A stretch of 64,000 nt of DNA from assembly GCA_016490735.1 (NCBI GenBank), contig JAEMWC010000255.1, positions 667,501-731,500 on the forward strand. Reading direction: 5' to 3'. Shown here in pieces: positions 1 through 12,383 of the stretch. The notes beneath the pieces are model-generated. The model was not told the origin of the DNA, made no database searches, and saw nothing but the letters and a program-made list of their open reading frames with translations. The DNA comes from Pachyseris speciosa (lineage: Eukaryota; Cnidaria; Anthozoa; Scleractinia; Pachyseridae). The first letter of the stretch is position 1. Each line of letters starts with the position of its first letter. Made by a program: the position numbers and the translations under genes.

Positions 1-20
1 AACGTCAGCTAATCGAATCC

Positions 21-51
<31 letters not shown>

Positions 52-66
52 CGTTGATAAACCAAA
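1..66 (+). repeat. Penelope-like element end, cut by window edge
   Basis: The window opens with AACGTC followed by a stretch that, from about position 25 to 66, matches the reverse complement of 62636-62672. There the same sequence follows a hammerhead core ending in GAAAYGTC. The first six bases therefore look like the 3' part of a hammerhead core whose 5' half lies outside the window. The strand follows from that match. Confidence 0.5.
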
Positions 67-1677
<1,611 letters not shown>

Positions 1678-1769
1678 ATGTGTTTAACGGTGCTTCGGGC
1701 CAACGAAGGTACCACGACGCCAAGAGGATCTCGGAAGATTCACAGTCCAAGCCTCAATGTGTAGTATAA

Positions 1770-2157
1770 AGCCCCGGCCACACGTTGTAACATTGTTAGA
1801 AGAATACGTCCCAACATTGTTGTAAGAACGCTTCTAACAATGTTGGATACGCATATAAAATTGTTGGAAACACGTCGCTTTGGCGGTCTGACTTCAACAA
1901 TTTTCACCTCTGCCATTAGGCTTTCGGATTGGAGACTGGGCCTTTAACTCTGATTAGTCTTTGCAATACAACATTGTTGAAAGGGAGGCTACACGCTTCA
2001 ACATTTGTTGTATGTTGGAGAAAATGTTTGATCGAAATCAAAACATTCTTCCAACAAAAAATGTTGAACAAACGTCATCAAACATGCATGCTACACGTTC
2101 TAACATTGTTCATCCAACAAATGTTTTATAACAATGTTTGAACGTGTAGCCGGGGCT
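1770..2157. mobile_element. MITE, TAA target duplication
   Basis: A 388-bp element with imperfect ~29-bp terminal inverted repeats starting AGCCCCGGCYACACGTT at each end. TAA directly flanks both sides (1767-1769 and 2158-2160), as expected for PIF/Harbinger-type insertions. The interior is rich in AACATTGTT and CAACA motifs and has no coding capacity. Family assignment is inferred from the 3-bp duplication only. Confidence 0.8.
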
Positions 2158-2240
2158 TAAAACGTTAAGAGAAAAAATCGAGGACAAACAACTTCTGGCG
2201 TTTTAAAAAAAAGTTCTAAAAACTAAAAATTTAATAAAAA

Positions 2241-2265
2241 CGTTTCGGTCTTAGACCTTCATCAG
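2241..2265 (-). ncRNA. Degenerate hammerhead-like core
   Basis: On the minus strand the sequence is CTGATGA, A, GGTC-TAA-GACC (a 4-bp stem II), then GAAACG. The usual GTC cleavage triplet is replaced by GTT and I cannot draw a good stem I, so activity is doubtful. Confidence 0.4.
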
Positions 2266-2376
2266 GTATTCCTGTTGGCTTCAATTTGAATTTCCATTTG
2301 GCACTTAACGTCGAGAACGCTAATCTCAACATGTTTTGTAAACATTCCCTGCAACGTACGTCTAAAAAAACGGTAA

Positions 2377-2401
2377 CTGATGAATCTCTAAGACCGAAAC
2401 G
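2377..2401 (+). ncRNA. Decayed hammerhead-like core
   Basis: Plus-strand partner of the core at 2241-2265. CTGATGA and GACCGAAACG are kept, but the 5' side of stem II has mutated to ATCTC, so the stem no longer closes. Confidence 0.3.
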
Positions 2402-2590
2402 TTTTTATTAAATTTTTAGTTTTTATAATTTTTTTTAAACGGCAGAAGTTGTTCGTAGATATATGTGGATTAATACCTCCGTTCTCGGTATTTATCTATG
2501 ATCTATAATAAATGAGCAGGAGAGTTTTATCAAGTTTAAAACACTGTACACTGAACACTGTAACTGTTCTTGACACGAGCAAATCGAACA

Positions 2591-5140
2591 GTAGTAGTAG
2601 TAGTCTTTATTTCAATGATAAAATACATATCAAGTGTTACATGGATTATATATAACTATTAAATACTATGCATTAATTACCAATAGCTAAATTGTAATTA
2701 AAACTAAAACGCTCAGTATTACAAATTGGAAATGTAGGCTTGACTTGTCTAAGCTTAAGGGTAGCAGGGTTAATCCTAGGAAGGGAGTGATATAAAGGAT
2801 GACGTTCCCACTCGCTTAATTTCTTAAAAATACCTTTATCGGACTTTTCTAAGCAATTAATAATGGAAACAGGAGTGGACGTGTATCTTCGTTTATGACA
2901 ACGATCAAGGAAACATTGTATGGTGTTAAGTTCTGGTGGAGATGAACCATATACAGATATTCCATACATAAGCTTAGGCAAAACTAGAGTGCTGAATAAT
3001 TTATCCAACTCCGCCTGACAATACCCTTCCTTCCTTAGAGTTCTTAGAATATATAGACATTTATTAGCTGCGGCCAGCTTATTCTTGACATGAACAGAGA
3101 ACCTACAATTTTCCTGAAATGTAACCCCTAAAATACATAGTTCTGGATGTTGCGGGATATTCTTTACTGTCTCTAGTACATTATTGTAGCCTTTCTTTCG
3201 GAAAACCATTTCTTTACATTTAGAGAAATTACATTTCATGCAATTATTGATTGACCATTCTGTAAAGTTGTTCACTACATGAATTGCAGTATTACTTTCA
3301 CCATCCTTCCAAACAGGAATAATTAGAGTGGAATCATCTGCATACTTGAACAACGAAGAGTTAGACTCTGGATCTGTTTGCAGATCATTTATGAATATAT
3401 TAAATAAATAGGGGCTACTAACACTTCCTTGCGTGGTGCCTTTGTTCACGCTGATCCAATCACAAGCAATGCTATTGCAGACAACCCGTTGTCTCCTATC
3501 AGTGAGAAAACTTAAGTACCAATTAAAAATATATGGATTAAGCGGCAGGAGTTTAAGTTTGGAAAATAACAGATCGTGTTTAACAGTGTCAAAGGCCTTG
3601 CTGAAGTCCATCGCAAACACCCTTACCACATTGCATCCCTTTTGATCCAAAGACTTAAGAATTTCATGTTGCATTGTTAACAGAGCGCCAGTACAGCTAC
3701 CACCTTCTCTATAAGCAAACTGTGTGGGACTCAAGCTACTCTCGACAATGTTCTTAACGTAGGACTTATAAACAACCTTTTCGAATGCTCTAGCAATAAC
3801 CGGGGTTATGTTTATTCCTCTAAAGTCCCCATTTTCCTTGGGAGTTTCAACCTTGGGAAGAGGGGTTATGTTGGCACTCTTCCACGAACTCGGCCATGCA
3901 TGGGTTTCAAGGGACAGGTTCCATATTTTAGTTACCACAGGAGTAAGAATTTCAGCATGGTCCTTCCATATCCAGAAAGGGATCTGATCTGGACCGGTGG
4001 CTGTCTTCTTTAAACCTAAGAGTGATCTCCATACCTGCATCTCGCCTACGCGTGGTATTTCAGCATCAGATGGAACTGGTATGGGCTCTGGTTTATGATA
4101 ATTGTTATCAGTGCACAACTGACCGAAAAAGCAATTGAGATCCTTAATTTCCGCTTCGCTTAGTGTGCAACGAGAGGAAGCTTTGTAGCTGCAGATGGCA
4201 TTTGTTATTTTCCACCACTCTCGACCTCCGATACCATTAGAAGAATTTAAATGAACTCTATTATCCATGATGGCTTTAGAAATTCGCTTCAATAGATCTT
4301 TTTGAGAACCTGTTCCTTTGGCCTTGATCTTCAACAAATATTTAATAAGTGGACTCATCCAAAAAGGATCGCGTGACGACATTTTTACTGTTCTTAAAGG
4401 CATACAAGCATTCATAAGTTCCAGAATTTTTGTCTCGAGGCTTGTCACAGCGTCCTCGATATTGTTGGCCTCCAGTACAAAACCCCAATCCACTTGCTCA
4501 AGTTTAGAATAAAGATTGGCCTTGCGATGTTCCCTGCAATCCCTAAGTTGAACTTTATATCGAAGTGGTTTAAGTTTTATGCCAGGTGGTAATATCACTC
4601 CCTTATGATCGGTCTTCGTCAGCATTTGAATAGGATAGCAAAGATTGAACAGGCCTGGATTATTGGTGAAACAGTTATCGAGGCACGACTCTCCTCTTGT
4701 GGGAAAGCTTACCAAAGGACGCCAGCCAGAAAGCGATTCGAAACGGGTAATGTCCATTTGATTGAGATCTCCTCCACAGATGAACAAACCGTCCGGAAAA
4801 CGTTCCAAGAAGGAGTCCGCCAAGTCAATTATACAACTCATCAGACTCGTTTCTTGATAACTATGTAGCGGTGGGTGATAAACTCCACAAATTAGCATTA
4901 GTTGTCCCTTGGGCAGGCAAGTGGTAATCGCAATCAGTTCAAACTCTTCCGATCTATATACATCGATAACATTAATATTGTTTCTGATGTAAATGGCAAT
5001 TCCCCCATTTTTACGCATATCCCTTCCACTCCAGTTCCTGTCTCGGCGGTATAGAGCATAATTTGACATGGCGATAACCGCGTCAGGAACAACAGGAACA
5101 ACAGGAACAACGTGCACACTCTCCCTGAGCCGTTAGTTTC
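2591..5140 (-). mobile_element. Non-LTR retrotransposon (LINE), 5'-truncated
   Basis: The minus-strand LINE ends in AATAAAG plus an (ACT)n tail (plus strand 2591-2604), typical of CR1/jockey-group elements that end in short tandem repeats. It carries one open frame with the C-terminal part of an AP endonuclease followed by reverse transcriptase. The 5' end is lost near 5117-5140, next to a small 12-bp triplication (about 5090-5112). Confidence 0.85.
2673..5117 (-). CDS. LINE endonuclease/reverse transcriptase, 814 aa
   Basis: Residues ~20-190 resemble the C-terminal half of an apurinic-like endonuclease (GGDLNQMD, then a TDHKGV block). Residues ~370-640 are a reverse transcriptase, with the palm A motif MDFSKAFDTV, then GTTQGSVSSPYLFN, then the catalytic box YADDSTLI. 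A C-terminal region with spaced Cys/His follows. The frame is free of stops over 814 codons, so the copy is fairly young. The N-terminal catalytic half of the endonuclease is absent, and the first residues are a VVP triplet repeat from local tandem DNA, so the annotated start is arbitrary. The protein would act in target-primed reverse transcription. The element is probably dead because of 5' truncation. Clade (CR1/jockey-like) is my inference from motif style and tail. Confidence 0.85.
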   Translation of the reverse strand: MHVVPVVPVVPDAVIAMSNYALYRRDRNWSGRDMRKNGGIAIYIRNNINVIDVYRSEEFELIAITTCLPKGQLMLICGVYHPPLHSYQETSLMSCIIDLADSFLERFPDGLFICGGDLNQMDITRFESLSGWRPLVSFPTRGESCLDNCFTNNPGLFNLCYPIQMLTKTDHKGVILPPGIKLKPLRYKVQLRDCREHRKANLYSKLEQVDWGFVLEANNIEDAVTSLETKILELMNACMPLRTVKMSSRDPFWMSPLIKYLLKIKAKGTGSQKDLLKRISKAIMDNRVHLNSSNGIGGREWWKITNAICSYKASSRCTLSEAEIKDLNCFFGQLCTDNNYHKPEPIPVPSDAEIPRVGEMQVWRSLLGLKKTATGPDQIPFWIWKDHAEILTPVVTKIWNLSLETHAWPSSWKSANITPLPKVETPKENGDFRGINITPVIARAFEKVVYKSYVKNIVESSLSPTQFAYREGGSCTGALLTMQHEILKSLDQKGCNVVRVFAMDFSKAFDTVKHDLLFSKLKLLPLNPYIFNWYLSFLTDRRQRVVCNSIACDWISVNKGTTQGSVSSPYLFNIFINDLQTDPESNSSLFKYADDSTLIIPVWKDGESNTAIHVVNNFTEWSINNCMKCNFSKCKEMVFRKKGYNNVLETVKNIPQHPELCILGVTFQENCRFSVHVKNKLAAANKCLYILRTLRKEGYCQAELDKLFSTLVLPKLMYGISVYGSSPPELNTIQCFLDRCHKRRYTSTPVSIINCLEKSDKGIFKKLSEWERHPLYHSLPRINPATLKLRQVKPTFPICNTERFSFNYNLAIGN

Positions 5141-5363
5141 CAAGGATTTGATGGCTTCGTTAAAAAAGTCGGTGAAAAAAGATCTTTATAGGAATGACAC
5201 AATTACTGGTAGCCCAGTAGTTTCCATTGTTATAGCAGAAACAAGTAATGCAAATTAACTCAACATGATAAGAATCCCAACTGGCCGGAGGCAAACTAGT
5301 TGGCTATTTACAAGAATGACCGAGGACTTGAACGAGGGACTACCCAGAACAAGACCAGCTAAC

Positions 5364-5434
5364 GGCCAGAGCGGGATTTGAACCCGGAGCAACCGCATTG
5401 AAATCCATCACCCTAACCGCTTGGCCATCCAGCT
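5364..5434 (-). pseudogene. tRNA-like (Leu/Ser type) sequence
   Basis: Read on the minus strand it shows TGGCCAAGCGGTTA (A box) and GGGTTCAAATCCC (B box). The acceptor arms AGCTGGA and TCTGGCC pair in six of seven positions. The anticodon arm does not fold properly and the variable arm is short, so this is a tRNA pseudogene or SINE head rather than a working tRNA. Confidence 0.55.
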
Positions 5435-5457
5435 AACATTTCTCTATAGTAAGCCTT

Positions 5458-6470
5458 CCTGCCACCCTCCCCGTTATCACTTCTCTAATAAACGCCTCTT
5501 TAACAGGCGGAATTTTCCCATGTTCTTGGAAGCTAGCTATAGTATCGCCTATTTTAAAGGGCGGTGATGACGAGGTACGTAATAAGAATAGACCAATTTC
5601 TCTCTTGCCCATTTTATCAAAAGTATGCGAACGAGTTGCACTCAATCAGCTTATGCCTTACCTTGTATCAAACGATAGGTTATCGGCAAGACAAAGTGGT
5701 AACAAGAAATCGCACTCCATCGAAACCTCATTTAACATGCACAGCTGACGCTATCTTCAGCGCGATCGGTGACAAGAAACTTACTGCCGTTGTGTTACTC
5801 GACATGAGTAAGACTTTCGGCACAATAAATCACGGCATTTTTCTCACTAAAATGTAGGATATTGGAGTCTCGCCTTCGAGCCTAGCCTGGTTTCACCAGC
5901 TACTTATATGATAGGCGGCAGACAGTGCACATAAGTTCCGTTTTATCAGATCCTCTGCCTGTTGAGTTCGGTGTGCCCCAAGGAAGCATTCTCGGGCCTA
6001 TCCTGTTTAGTAGTTTATGTCAATGATTTGCCGTATGCTGCTCGGTCTTGCTTTGATGAAAGTTACGTGGACGGTACTAAACTTTACCACTCCTTTCCTG
6101 TTCATGACTGGATGAATGTTTTTTCTTACATAAATGCTGATCTCAAGATCAGAATTCGTATTTGGTTTTTTCGATAACCGTCTTGCTTTTGAACCCTGAA
6201 AAACTAAGCTTAATGTATACAGAAGCCGACAAAAGCTCTAATACCTCCCGGATATTCACCTCTCCATCCAACAGAAAGACTCAACACCTGTGCGTGTCGT
6301 CAAAGACCTCGGCGTGATTTTCGATGCGAACCTTACTTTCCATGATCAAAACAGTCTCAGCCTGCTTCTCTCGAATTGGCTCGAATCAATCGTGTGAAAC
6401 ACATGTTTGACAGAACGACTTTAAACACCATAATTAACATATTAGTTTTTAACGGAGCACCATACTAGTC
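5458..6470 (+). pseudogene. Decayed LINE reverse transcriptase
   Basis: Broken frames on the plus strand read as a jockey/CR1-type reverse transcriptase. A block around 5540-5640 reads LKGGDDEVRNKNRPISLLP. An altered palm A block reads LLDMSKTFGTINH (5790-5835), [10 protein letters not shown] lies near 5970-6000, and the catalytic box has changed from YADD to YVDG near 6065. A VKDLGVIFDANLTF block lies near 6298-6340. At least four frameshifts or stops are present, so it is inactive. Confidence 0.75.
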
Positions 6471-6471
6471 T

Positions 6472-6658
6472 TATAGACCTTTTTCATAATGGCGGACAAT
6501 TTTAATTATTCTTTTGTATATGTGTTAATTAGCCCTACTAACCTCACTTTAATGAAAAAATTCTATTGAATTTTACACATGCTGACGAGGCTAGTAGGGC
6601 TCATTATCATAAGAATAAAAGAATAATTTGTCGGGCGCCATTATGAAAAGGGTCTATA
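6472..6658. mobile_element. MITE with TA ends
   Basis: A 187-bp element with terminal inverted repeats TATAGACCYTTTTCATAATG at both ends. The interior has a second imperfect inversion around AGCCCTACTA. It has no coding capacity. Confidence 0.8.
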
Positions 6659-6739
6659 GAAACCCGTGAACCTCTTATCTCCGACATTTAAGCTTATGTC
6701 AAAATTGCTTTGCAATATTTATTAACTTACTACGAAATA

Positions 6740-7140
6740 TGTTTGTTACTTGTCTAATTTCCCCACCTTCTCCAAAGAAACCTACAAACCCACGCATCGT
6801 AATTTGTTTTCTTGTAATGTTTTGTTATTCTGTGGTTTGTGAATTGCGGTCAATTCCTGTTGACTGCTGTAAACTATCAGCTAGGTTGGTACTCCTCTTT
6901 CTTTTCCACGGGCATGTCAAAATTGCTTAGTAATTTTTCTAGCTTACTACAAGTTACTTGTCTACTTTCTTCACCTTCTCTAAGAATCTTCGAACAAACG
7001 TAGGCGTTGTTTTTTTGTTTTTTGCAATGTTTTAATGCTCTGAACACAAAATATTGGCGCAAGGAAAGCCATGCGAAGTTGCTAAATTCCAGTAAATACT
7101 AAAAGCTCCGCTTTTAGGCTTGGCTAAATCTATATGTTAT
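6740..7140 (+). repeat. Dispersed repeat, related to 56780-57010
   Basis: The 3' part (7040-7140), with GGCGCAAGGAAA and CTCCGCTTTTAGGCTTGGC, recurs at 56890-57005 in the same orientation and at 21575-21720 inverted. The AGTTACTTGTCTA-type text occurs twice inside it. It is a dispersed repeat of unknown class. Confidence 0.6.
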
Positions 7141-7740
7141 AAGTTATTTTATCGCTCATCAGTTTGGTCCAACGCAGCGGACTCTAATCTCCTTAACAGG
7201 ATTCGTACCATCCTCGGAGACCCAGGGGCAGAGAGTCGGGTTGGGACGAAGATTCAGGACGAGCGAAAGTTAACAAGACGGACTGGAGAGCCCCTGGGAA
7301 CATTTCTTTATTGGACTAGTTCCAGAAGCCATTGAAATACAGTTTCCTGATTGGGCAGAAATTTTCTGGCAAGGAATTTTTTTCGCCCATTCGGCGATCA
7401 GCTTATACATCGCACACCTTTCGTGACTGCTTGTACCGAGGGTCAAACGTCCAATCTGCTGTCAGCCATATTTTCGATCACTGTATCGACACTTCGAGGA
7501 AAGTTATGGTGGAAAGGGGCCCACAAAACTCAGATATGAGCTCTCTGGTGTACTCACGGGCAGTGGGCCGCTCCTGAAACTTTTCGGGGCGGTGGAATTT
7601 CTGTTGCACAGGCTAGGCAAGTTTACTGATCGGGCGAGTGAAACGCAGCCGTTAAATTTTGTTTTGCTCGTGAAATCGAACCGTCCACTGCTTACAATCG
7701 ATTCGAAGTCGCGTCTCAGCTCAGCTCAATTTCGAGAGAG

Positions 7741-8492
7741 GGTAGCCGGTCGTTTCGCTAACGAGTCGTTTCGCTAACGTCCAGGGCTGAGTTGCTCGAA
7801 GCATGGTTAGTGCAAACCATTGGTTAACATGCATTAAAACCTATAGGTTGTCATGGTATTTAACACGGGTAGCCCTAATCATGCTTCGAGCAACAGGGCC
7901 CAGTTCGCTAACGTACTTCAACGGATGATCATGATGAACATTTATTCGTGAAGTTGACCTTGCAAAGATGTGCACATTTGGCCAAGGTTTGCAAATCAGC
8001 GTTTGATTGACAAAGCACTAGGTAATTAACGTTTGGGACCTCTCGTTGCAATATTTTCTCTTATCCTCTTACATTGTCCCTAGGTAAGCTTATTTCAGAC
8101 TCTACTCTAGCTGCTACCTAGCGAACCCGCCGTGAAGAAAGAGAAAGAGGCCAGGCTTACAACTATTGCAATCAGGCTAGTTTCTGATAGAAAACTTTCT
8201 AGAGCGCAACGCAAGTGTTAATTCGAAACATTCAAGGGAAGCTGTTTGAATCTTGGAAGAAGTATGACAATCGCGAGATATTTGCTGCAAACTTAAGCTT
8301 ACTGAAACCATGTTCACATCTTAATGGTCCAGTGCGTGCACATTGAATTTTAAATAACTGTAAATCCTTTTCATTTCTAGGTCCAGTAAGTGTGTAACAA
8401 GCTTTGTAAATAAATTAAGGTACCAACAAAATGTCTCAGTACGTTAGCGAACTGGACGTTAGCGAAACAACTCGTTAGCGAAACGACCGACA
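7741..8492. mobile_element. 752-bp TIR element nested in element A
   Basis: The ends share the 37-bp inverted repeat GGTCGTTTCGCTAACGAGTC... (7748-7784 and 8452-8488), which itself contains GTTTCGCTAACG twice. Flanks TTCGAGAGAG (7731-7740) and TTCGGAGAGAG (8493-8503) look like a ~10-bp target duplication. Element B has the same region uninterrupted near 47110, so this is a real insertion. No protein is encoded. Confidence 0.8.
7784..7901. mobile_element. 118-bp foldback MITE inside the 752-bp element
   Basis: The inverted ends GGGCTGAGTTGCTCGAAGCA and GGGCCCTGTTGCTCGAAGCA form arms of about 26 bp. It sits inside the left part of the 752-bp element, making a third nesting level. The arms are similar but not identical. 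Confidence 0.7.
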
Positions 8493-10229
8493 TTCGGAGA
8501 GAGACCTTGAAAATAGCCTTAGAAAATCCAGTTTAAAATAATTTACCCGTAGTCGTGGTTGTCTCTCCATCCACTTATATTATGGCAATCATGAAAGACC
8601 AGGTTAAGTGGTTAAGGTCATTGGGCTAAAATGAAGGCTGCTTTTGAAAAAGTACGGAGGCCGAAATCACAAACCAATTTATCAAATCAAAATCAGTTTC
8701 CCAATACTCTGACATTGTCTTGGATACAGATGCCATTTTGACGTTGATGTGAGTTCAGATTATACTTTTGAAATAGCTTGGCTATAGAGTAAGACTCGAA
8801 TAGGAACTACTCCAGTGTTTTGGAGGGAAAGGAATGGAAAATGGCATGTATTATGTTAAGATGAAAACAGATTGTTACAAAAATCATCACTCTTATGAGC
8901 ATATAGACACTGAATGTTTTCCTCACTATTGGTAGAGTTAGCATAATTTTTGAGACCTTAGTAGATTTGTGGCAGATGTTTTGCATGGTAATTGGGGTAC
9001 GGTATTGACCTGATACCTTTTGTAGCATTACAGGGCTTTCATAGCTCCTAAGAATTAGGCAGTGTGATATGGTATTGCTGAACATCTTGTGCAGTGCACT
9101 TACTATGATTAGCCTATTACAGGTGTTTCAGTGAATGATGATGGTAAACTGACTTGTGTTTCAGGAAATTGTTTGTGTTTTGAGAAACTGTTTCGTGTTA
9201 TGGGAAACTGATTTTTGTTTTGGCAAACTGATTTGTGATTGACCCTTTTGGGCCGCTGTAGAAAAGCAAAGTGAAAGACCAACAGATAACAGATGGACAA
9301 TTAAATTTTAAGAATATTTTTAAATTTTTTTGTACCCCCCTCTGAAACTGAGGGTGTAATTTCATCTTGGGTATACTCATTGGAAATTTCATTTAGTACA
9401 AGGTAGGCTTCTCCTGAAGTGCTGGCAGCTGGCTAAAAAGTGGCTTCTTTAAATTTTGAGCCACCTGCTTTTCAATGAAAAGTTTCCAACGTTTTTTGAA
9501 GGCTGTTTAAATTCTCATAAAAAAAGCCACCTTCTGTCAGATTCCAGTCAGCTACTCTAAAACCTAATAACAACTCTTGAGGCCATAAGGCTTGTGACAA
9601 ATAATCACTACAATATCCAAACAGATTACATTGGAAACTTGAATTTAAAGTTACATCTCACTATCAAGAAAACTTCTGAACAAACAAAAAATAAATGAAA
9701 TAACAATCCCTTCTAGTTTTATTTTATTGCTATTTTTGTTTTTTTTTTGTTTTGTTTCCACTTTATCTAATAGGGGATATCTTACTGAGAAGCTACTAAA
9801 TTTTCTCGTTTGAGTGACCATGTTAACATATTTTGTAATTGTATTCAGGTTGTGGGCATGGTTTGTGTGTAGTGTTCTTTAATTTGAAACCTACCTTAAA
9901 ATAATTTAACTATACTTAGCCATACCATTGTATCAGCCTAACTGTTTGACTCTGTGAGTTGAGAATAATTTGTCAATAGGTGGTTATCGAGGGTCTTTCA
10001 GCACAAAACACATTACACTAAGTGAGGAACTGAAAACATGATTCCTTAATTAACTGAAAGCATTCTCTCATGTTTTAAAAATTGTCAAGGAAAAGGGCGG
10101 TGACAGAAAGAACCCATTCCAAAATTGGTGTGGTCTCTTGGGAGAAATCAAGTCCTTTTCTGGTGTAGCATTGGCTTAGCAATCACAGCAACTACAACTG
10201 TATCATGCAAAAATGGAATTTAATAATTG

Positions 10230-10440
10230 AAGGGCTGGGGGCATAAACTGCCTATGTGTAGTTTTCGGCCGTTTTTTTAGTTCGCTTAGATTTGTCCAAA
10301 TTTTTGCATGTGAACTGCATTTTGATTAAAAAACATTGTCCCGTATTTTTTTCACCGATTTCTTTTTCGTTTTCGAAAAATAACGTACGCAAAAAAAACA
10401 CTAAAACTCCACATAGGCAGTTTATGCCCCCAGCCCTTCA
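10230..10440. mobile_element. MITE nested in element A, empty site in B
   Basis: The terminal inverted repeats start AAGGGCTGGGGGCATAAACTG at both ends (about 28 bp). Element B carries the uninterrupted site (inverse of 44860-44875), which shows that a 4-bp ATTG was duplicated (10226-10229 and 10441-10444). Confidence 0.85.
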
Positions 10441-11567
10441 ATTGTTATATTATGGATACACTTGAGCGTTTATACAAGAAACTAAACATCCTGCATCAAC
10501 TTGTAAACAACTTTATCTGAAACTTTGCAACCTAAAAGTTGCAGCACAGTCAACATAATGTAAATGTTTCCAGCAAGGTTTTGCAAAAGCCCACTCTAAA
10601 ACATGTTTTTAAAACATTTTAACAGAGCTCAGCACCACTTGTAGCAAAAGAGTTCATGGAAAGCTTGTGCAAATTACCATGCATCTTGCATGTACAGTAC
10701 AACACAATTAGCAATTATCACAACTGCAAGGCAATCTGCATATTTTTATGCACACCTTAGGAAGAAAAGCATATTGGCCAACAGATACCAGTCAAAAATA
10801 TGAAAACTAAAACATTGCAATAGATCACAGTGGAACTGTACACTTTTTCTGAGGACTTTTCGTGGTCTCTCTCGAAGTTGAGCTGAAACGGTCGATTGCA
10901 AGGTTCGATTTGATCGTGATCAAAATATTAAACCGCCGAGCTGCGTGCTTCTCGCCCGATCGGCAAGCTTGTCTGGCCCGTGCAACAGAAATTTCATCGC
11001 CCCGAAGAGTTTCAGGAGCGGCCCACTGCCCGTACGTAAACCAGAAAAAAAAGCCCAAACCAAACAACAATGATCCTAACCAGAGAAAGGGACCGACTTA
11101 CGTGCTGTTCTTCGCGTGAAGTTTACGATGCCTGCGGTCGGTCTTCATCTTGATTTTTCTAGTTCCTGACAAGTGATTGTTGCTTGAGTTCAATTTTAAT
11201 TTGTGGATTTCTGGGTTTTGTGGGTCCCTTGCCACCAAAATGTTCCTCGTAGGATAAATCTGTCGAACAAACGAGACAAGTGGATCCCCTAAAAATGTGG
11301 TCGACAGCAGATTGATCGCTTACTTGTTGGTGTAAGGAGTCACGAAAGGAGTGCGATACATAAGCTGATCGCCGATTGGGCAGAAAAAAATTCCTTGCCA
11401 GAAAATTTCCGCCCAATCACGAAGCTGGATTTCAATAGCTTCTGGAACGAGTCCGACAAAGAAACGTTCCCAGGGGCTCTCCTGACTGTCTTGTAAACTT
11501 TCGCTCGTCCCGAATCTTTGTCCCGTCCCGACTATCTGCCCCTGGCTTTCCGAGTATGGGTTCGTAC

Positions 11568-11740
11568 AGGTCATGGAAAACCTGGAAAGTCGTGGAATTT
11601 AAGAACTTCAATTTCCAGGCCTGGAAAGACCTAGAATTTTGTGGTCGGTCATGGAAAGTCATGCAAAATTATAATTATAAATGGTAGATTAATCATTTGC
11701 AGTTGTCAAAGCAAGGATAAAATAAAATAAAGACAAGTTA
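11568..11740. repeat. Low-complexity GTCATGGAAA repeat
   Basis: Degenerate copies of GGTCATGGAAAACCTGGAAAG-type text run from 11569 to 11665. Related sequence in inverse orientation with the same GTACGAACCC edge occurs at 59580-59665. Element A inserted into the edge of this repeat. Confidence 0.5.
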
Positions 11741-11744
11741 TAGC

Positions 11745-12240
11745 GACTATACCCTACATCAAAGGAACTTCTGAAACCATCCCACGGATACTACAACCTT
11801 ACAATATCCGTGTCGCTCACAGACCCATCACAACTTTACAACAACTATTGACGAACGTTAAGGACGAAGACGAACCAAAGGACAGACAGGGAGCAGTTTA
11901 CAAGATCGAATGCTGCGACTGTCAGGCCACTTATATCGGTGAGACTGGCAGAAATTTGAAGACTGACTGAACACAAACGAGCGACGAGAAATGGTGACAT
12001 CAACAATAACATTGCTGAGCACTATTTACTGGCAAACCACACAATCGACTGGGACTCTGCTAAATGCATTACCTACTGTACTAACTACCACCAATGGATC
12101 GCACTGGAAAGTTGCTTTTCTAACTAAGAACAGACATCACTGAACCGTTGCCAACAGCTTCTCGCATCTTACAAACGACTTATTGACGATATCAACAATA
12201 GACAAACAATAGACAAACCAACTAATTTTGACTAACTTGA
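11745..12240 (+). pseudogene. Penelope-like GIY-YIG endonuclease remnant
   Basis: The frame reads IPYIKGTSETIPR, then AVYKIECCDCQATYIGETGR, the Cys-rich linker and GIY-YIG core of Penelope endonucleases. A frameshift near 11965, within GRNLKT, moves the reading to LTEHKRATRNGDINNNIAEH. The C-terminal part continues to a stop near 12230. The reverse transcriptase is missing. About 150 bases downstream lies a hammerhead (12384-12430), as expected for the terminal repeat of this element class. Confidence 0.85.
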
Positions 12241-12383
12241 AACACACCAATCACGGTTTACAGTCTTCACGGCCAATAACATCACGGCTTAACTGACAGA
12301 CGACCAATAACATCACGACCTCGTTGACCAATCACATCAACGACCAGAGTACTTATACCATCTCCTGACGTTACACAAATCAC

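Larger units (their letters stand above)
2187..2453. repeat. Inverted repeat with hammerhead-like cores
   Basis: Two arms of roughly 75 bases (2187-2265 and 2377-2453) face each other across ~110 bases of AT-rich sequence. Each inner end carries CTGATGA followed by a GACC/GAAACG segment, on opposite strands. The arrangement looks like two Penelope-type termini joined head to head. Confidence 0.6.
7209..11558. mobile_element. Element A: long-TIR DNA transposon, non-autonomous
   Basis: The ends read CATCCTCGGAGACCCAGGGG and, inverted, CATACTCGGAAAGCCAGGGG. The terminal inverted repeats continue imperfectly for about 600-700 bp on each side. Flanks are GGATTCGTAC (7199-7208) and GGTTCGTAC (11559-11567), a likely 9-10 bp target duplication with one indel. 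An inverted relative, element B, lies at 41786-47787 and has an exact 9-bp duplication. Long TIRs with 9-bp duplications recall Mutator-like or foldback elements, but I find no transposase. Two younger elements are nested inside (7741-8492 and 10230-10440). Small open frames in it are not conserved as proteins. Confidence 0.8.

Noticed and set aside
8807..9085. Frame found in both element A (minus) and element B (46592-46891, plus)
   Set aside because: The shared frame reflects shared transposon DNA; the two differ by frame-changing indels near the end and resemble no known protein.
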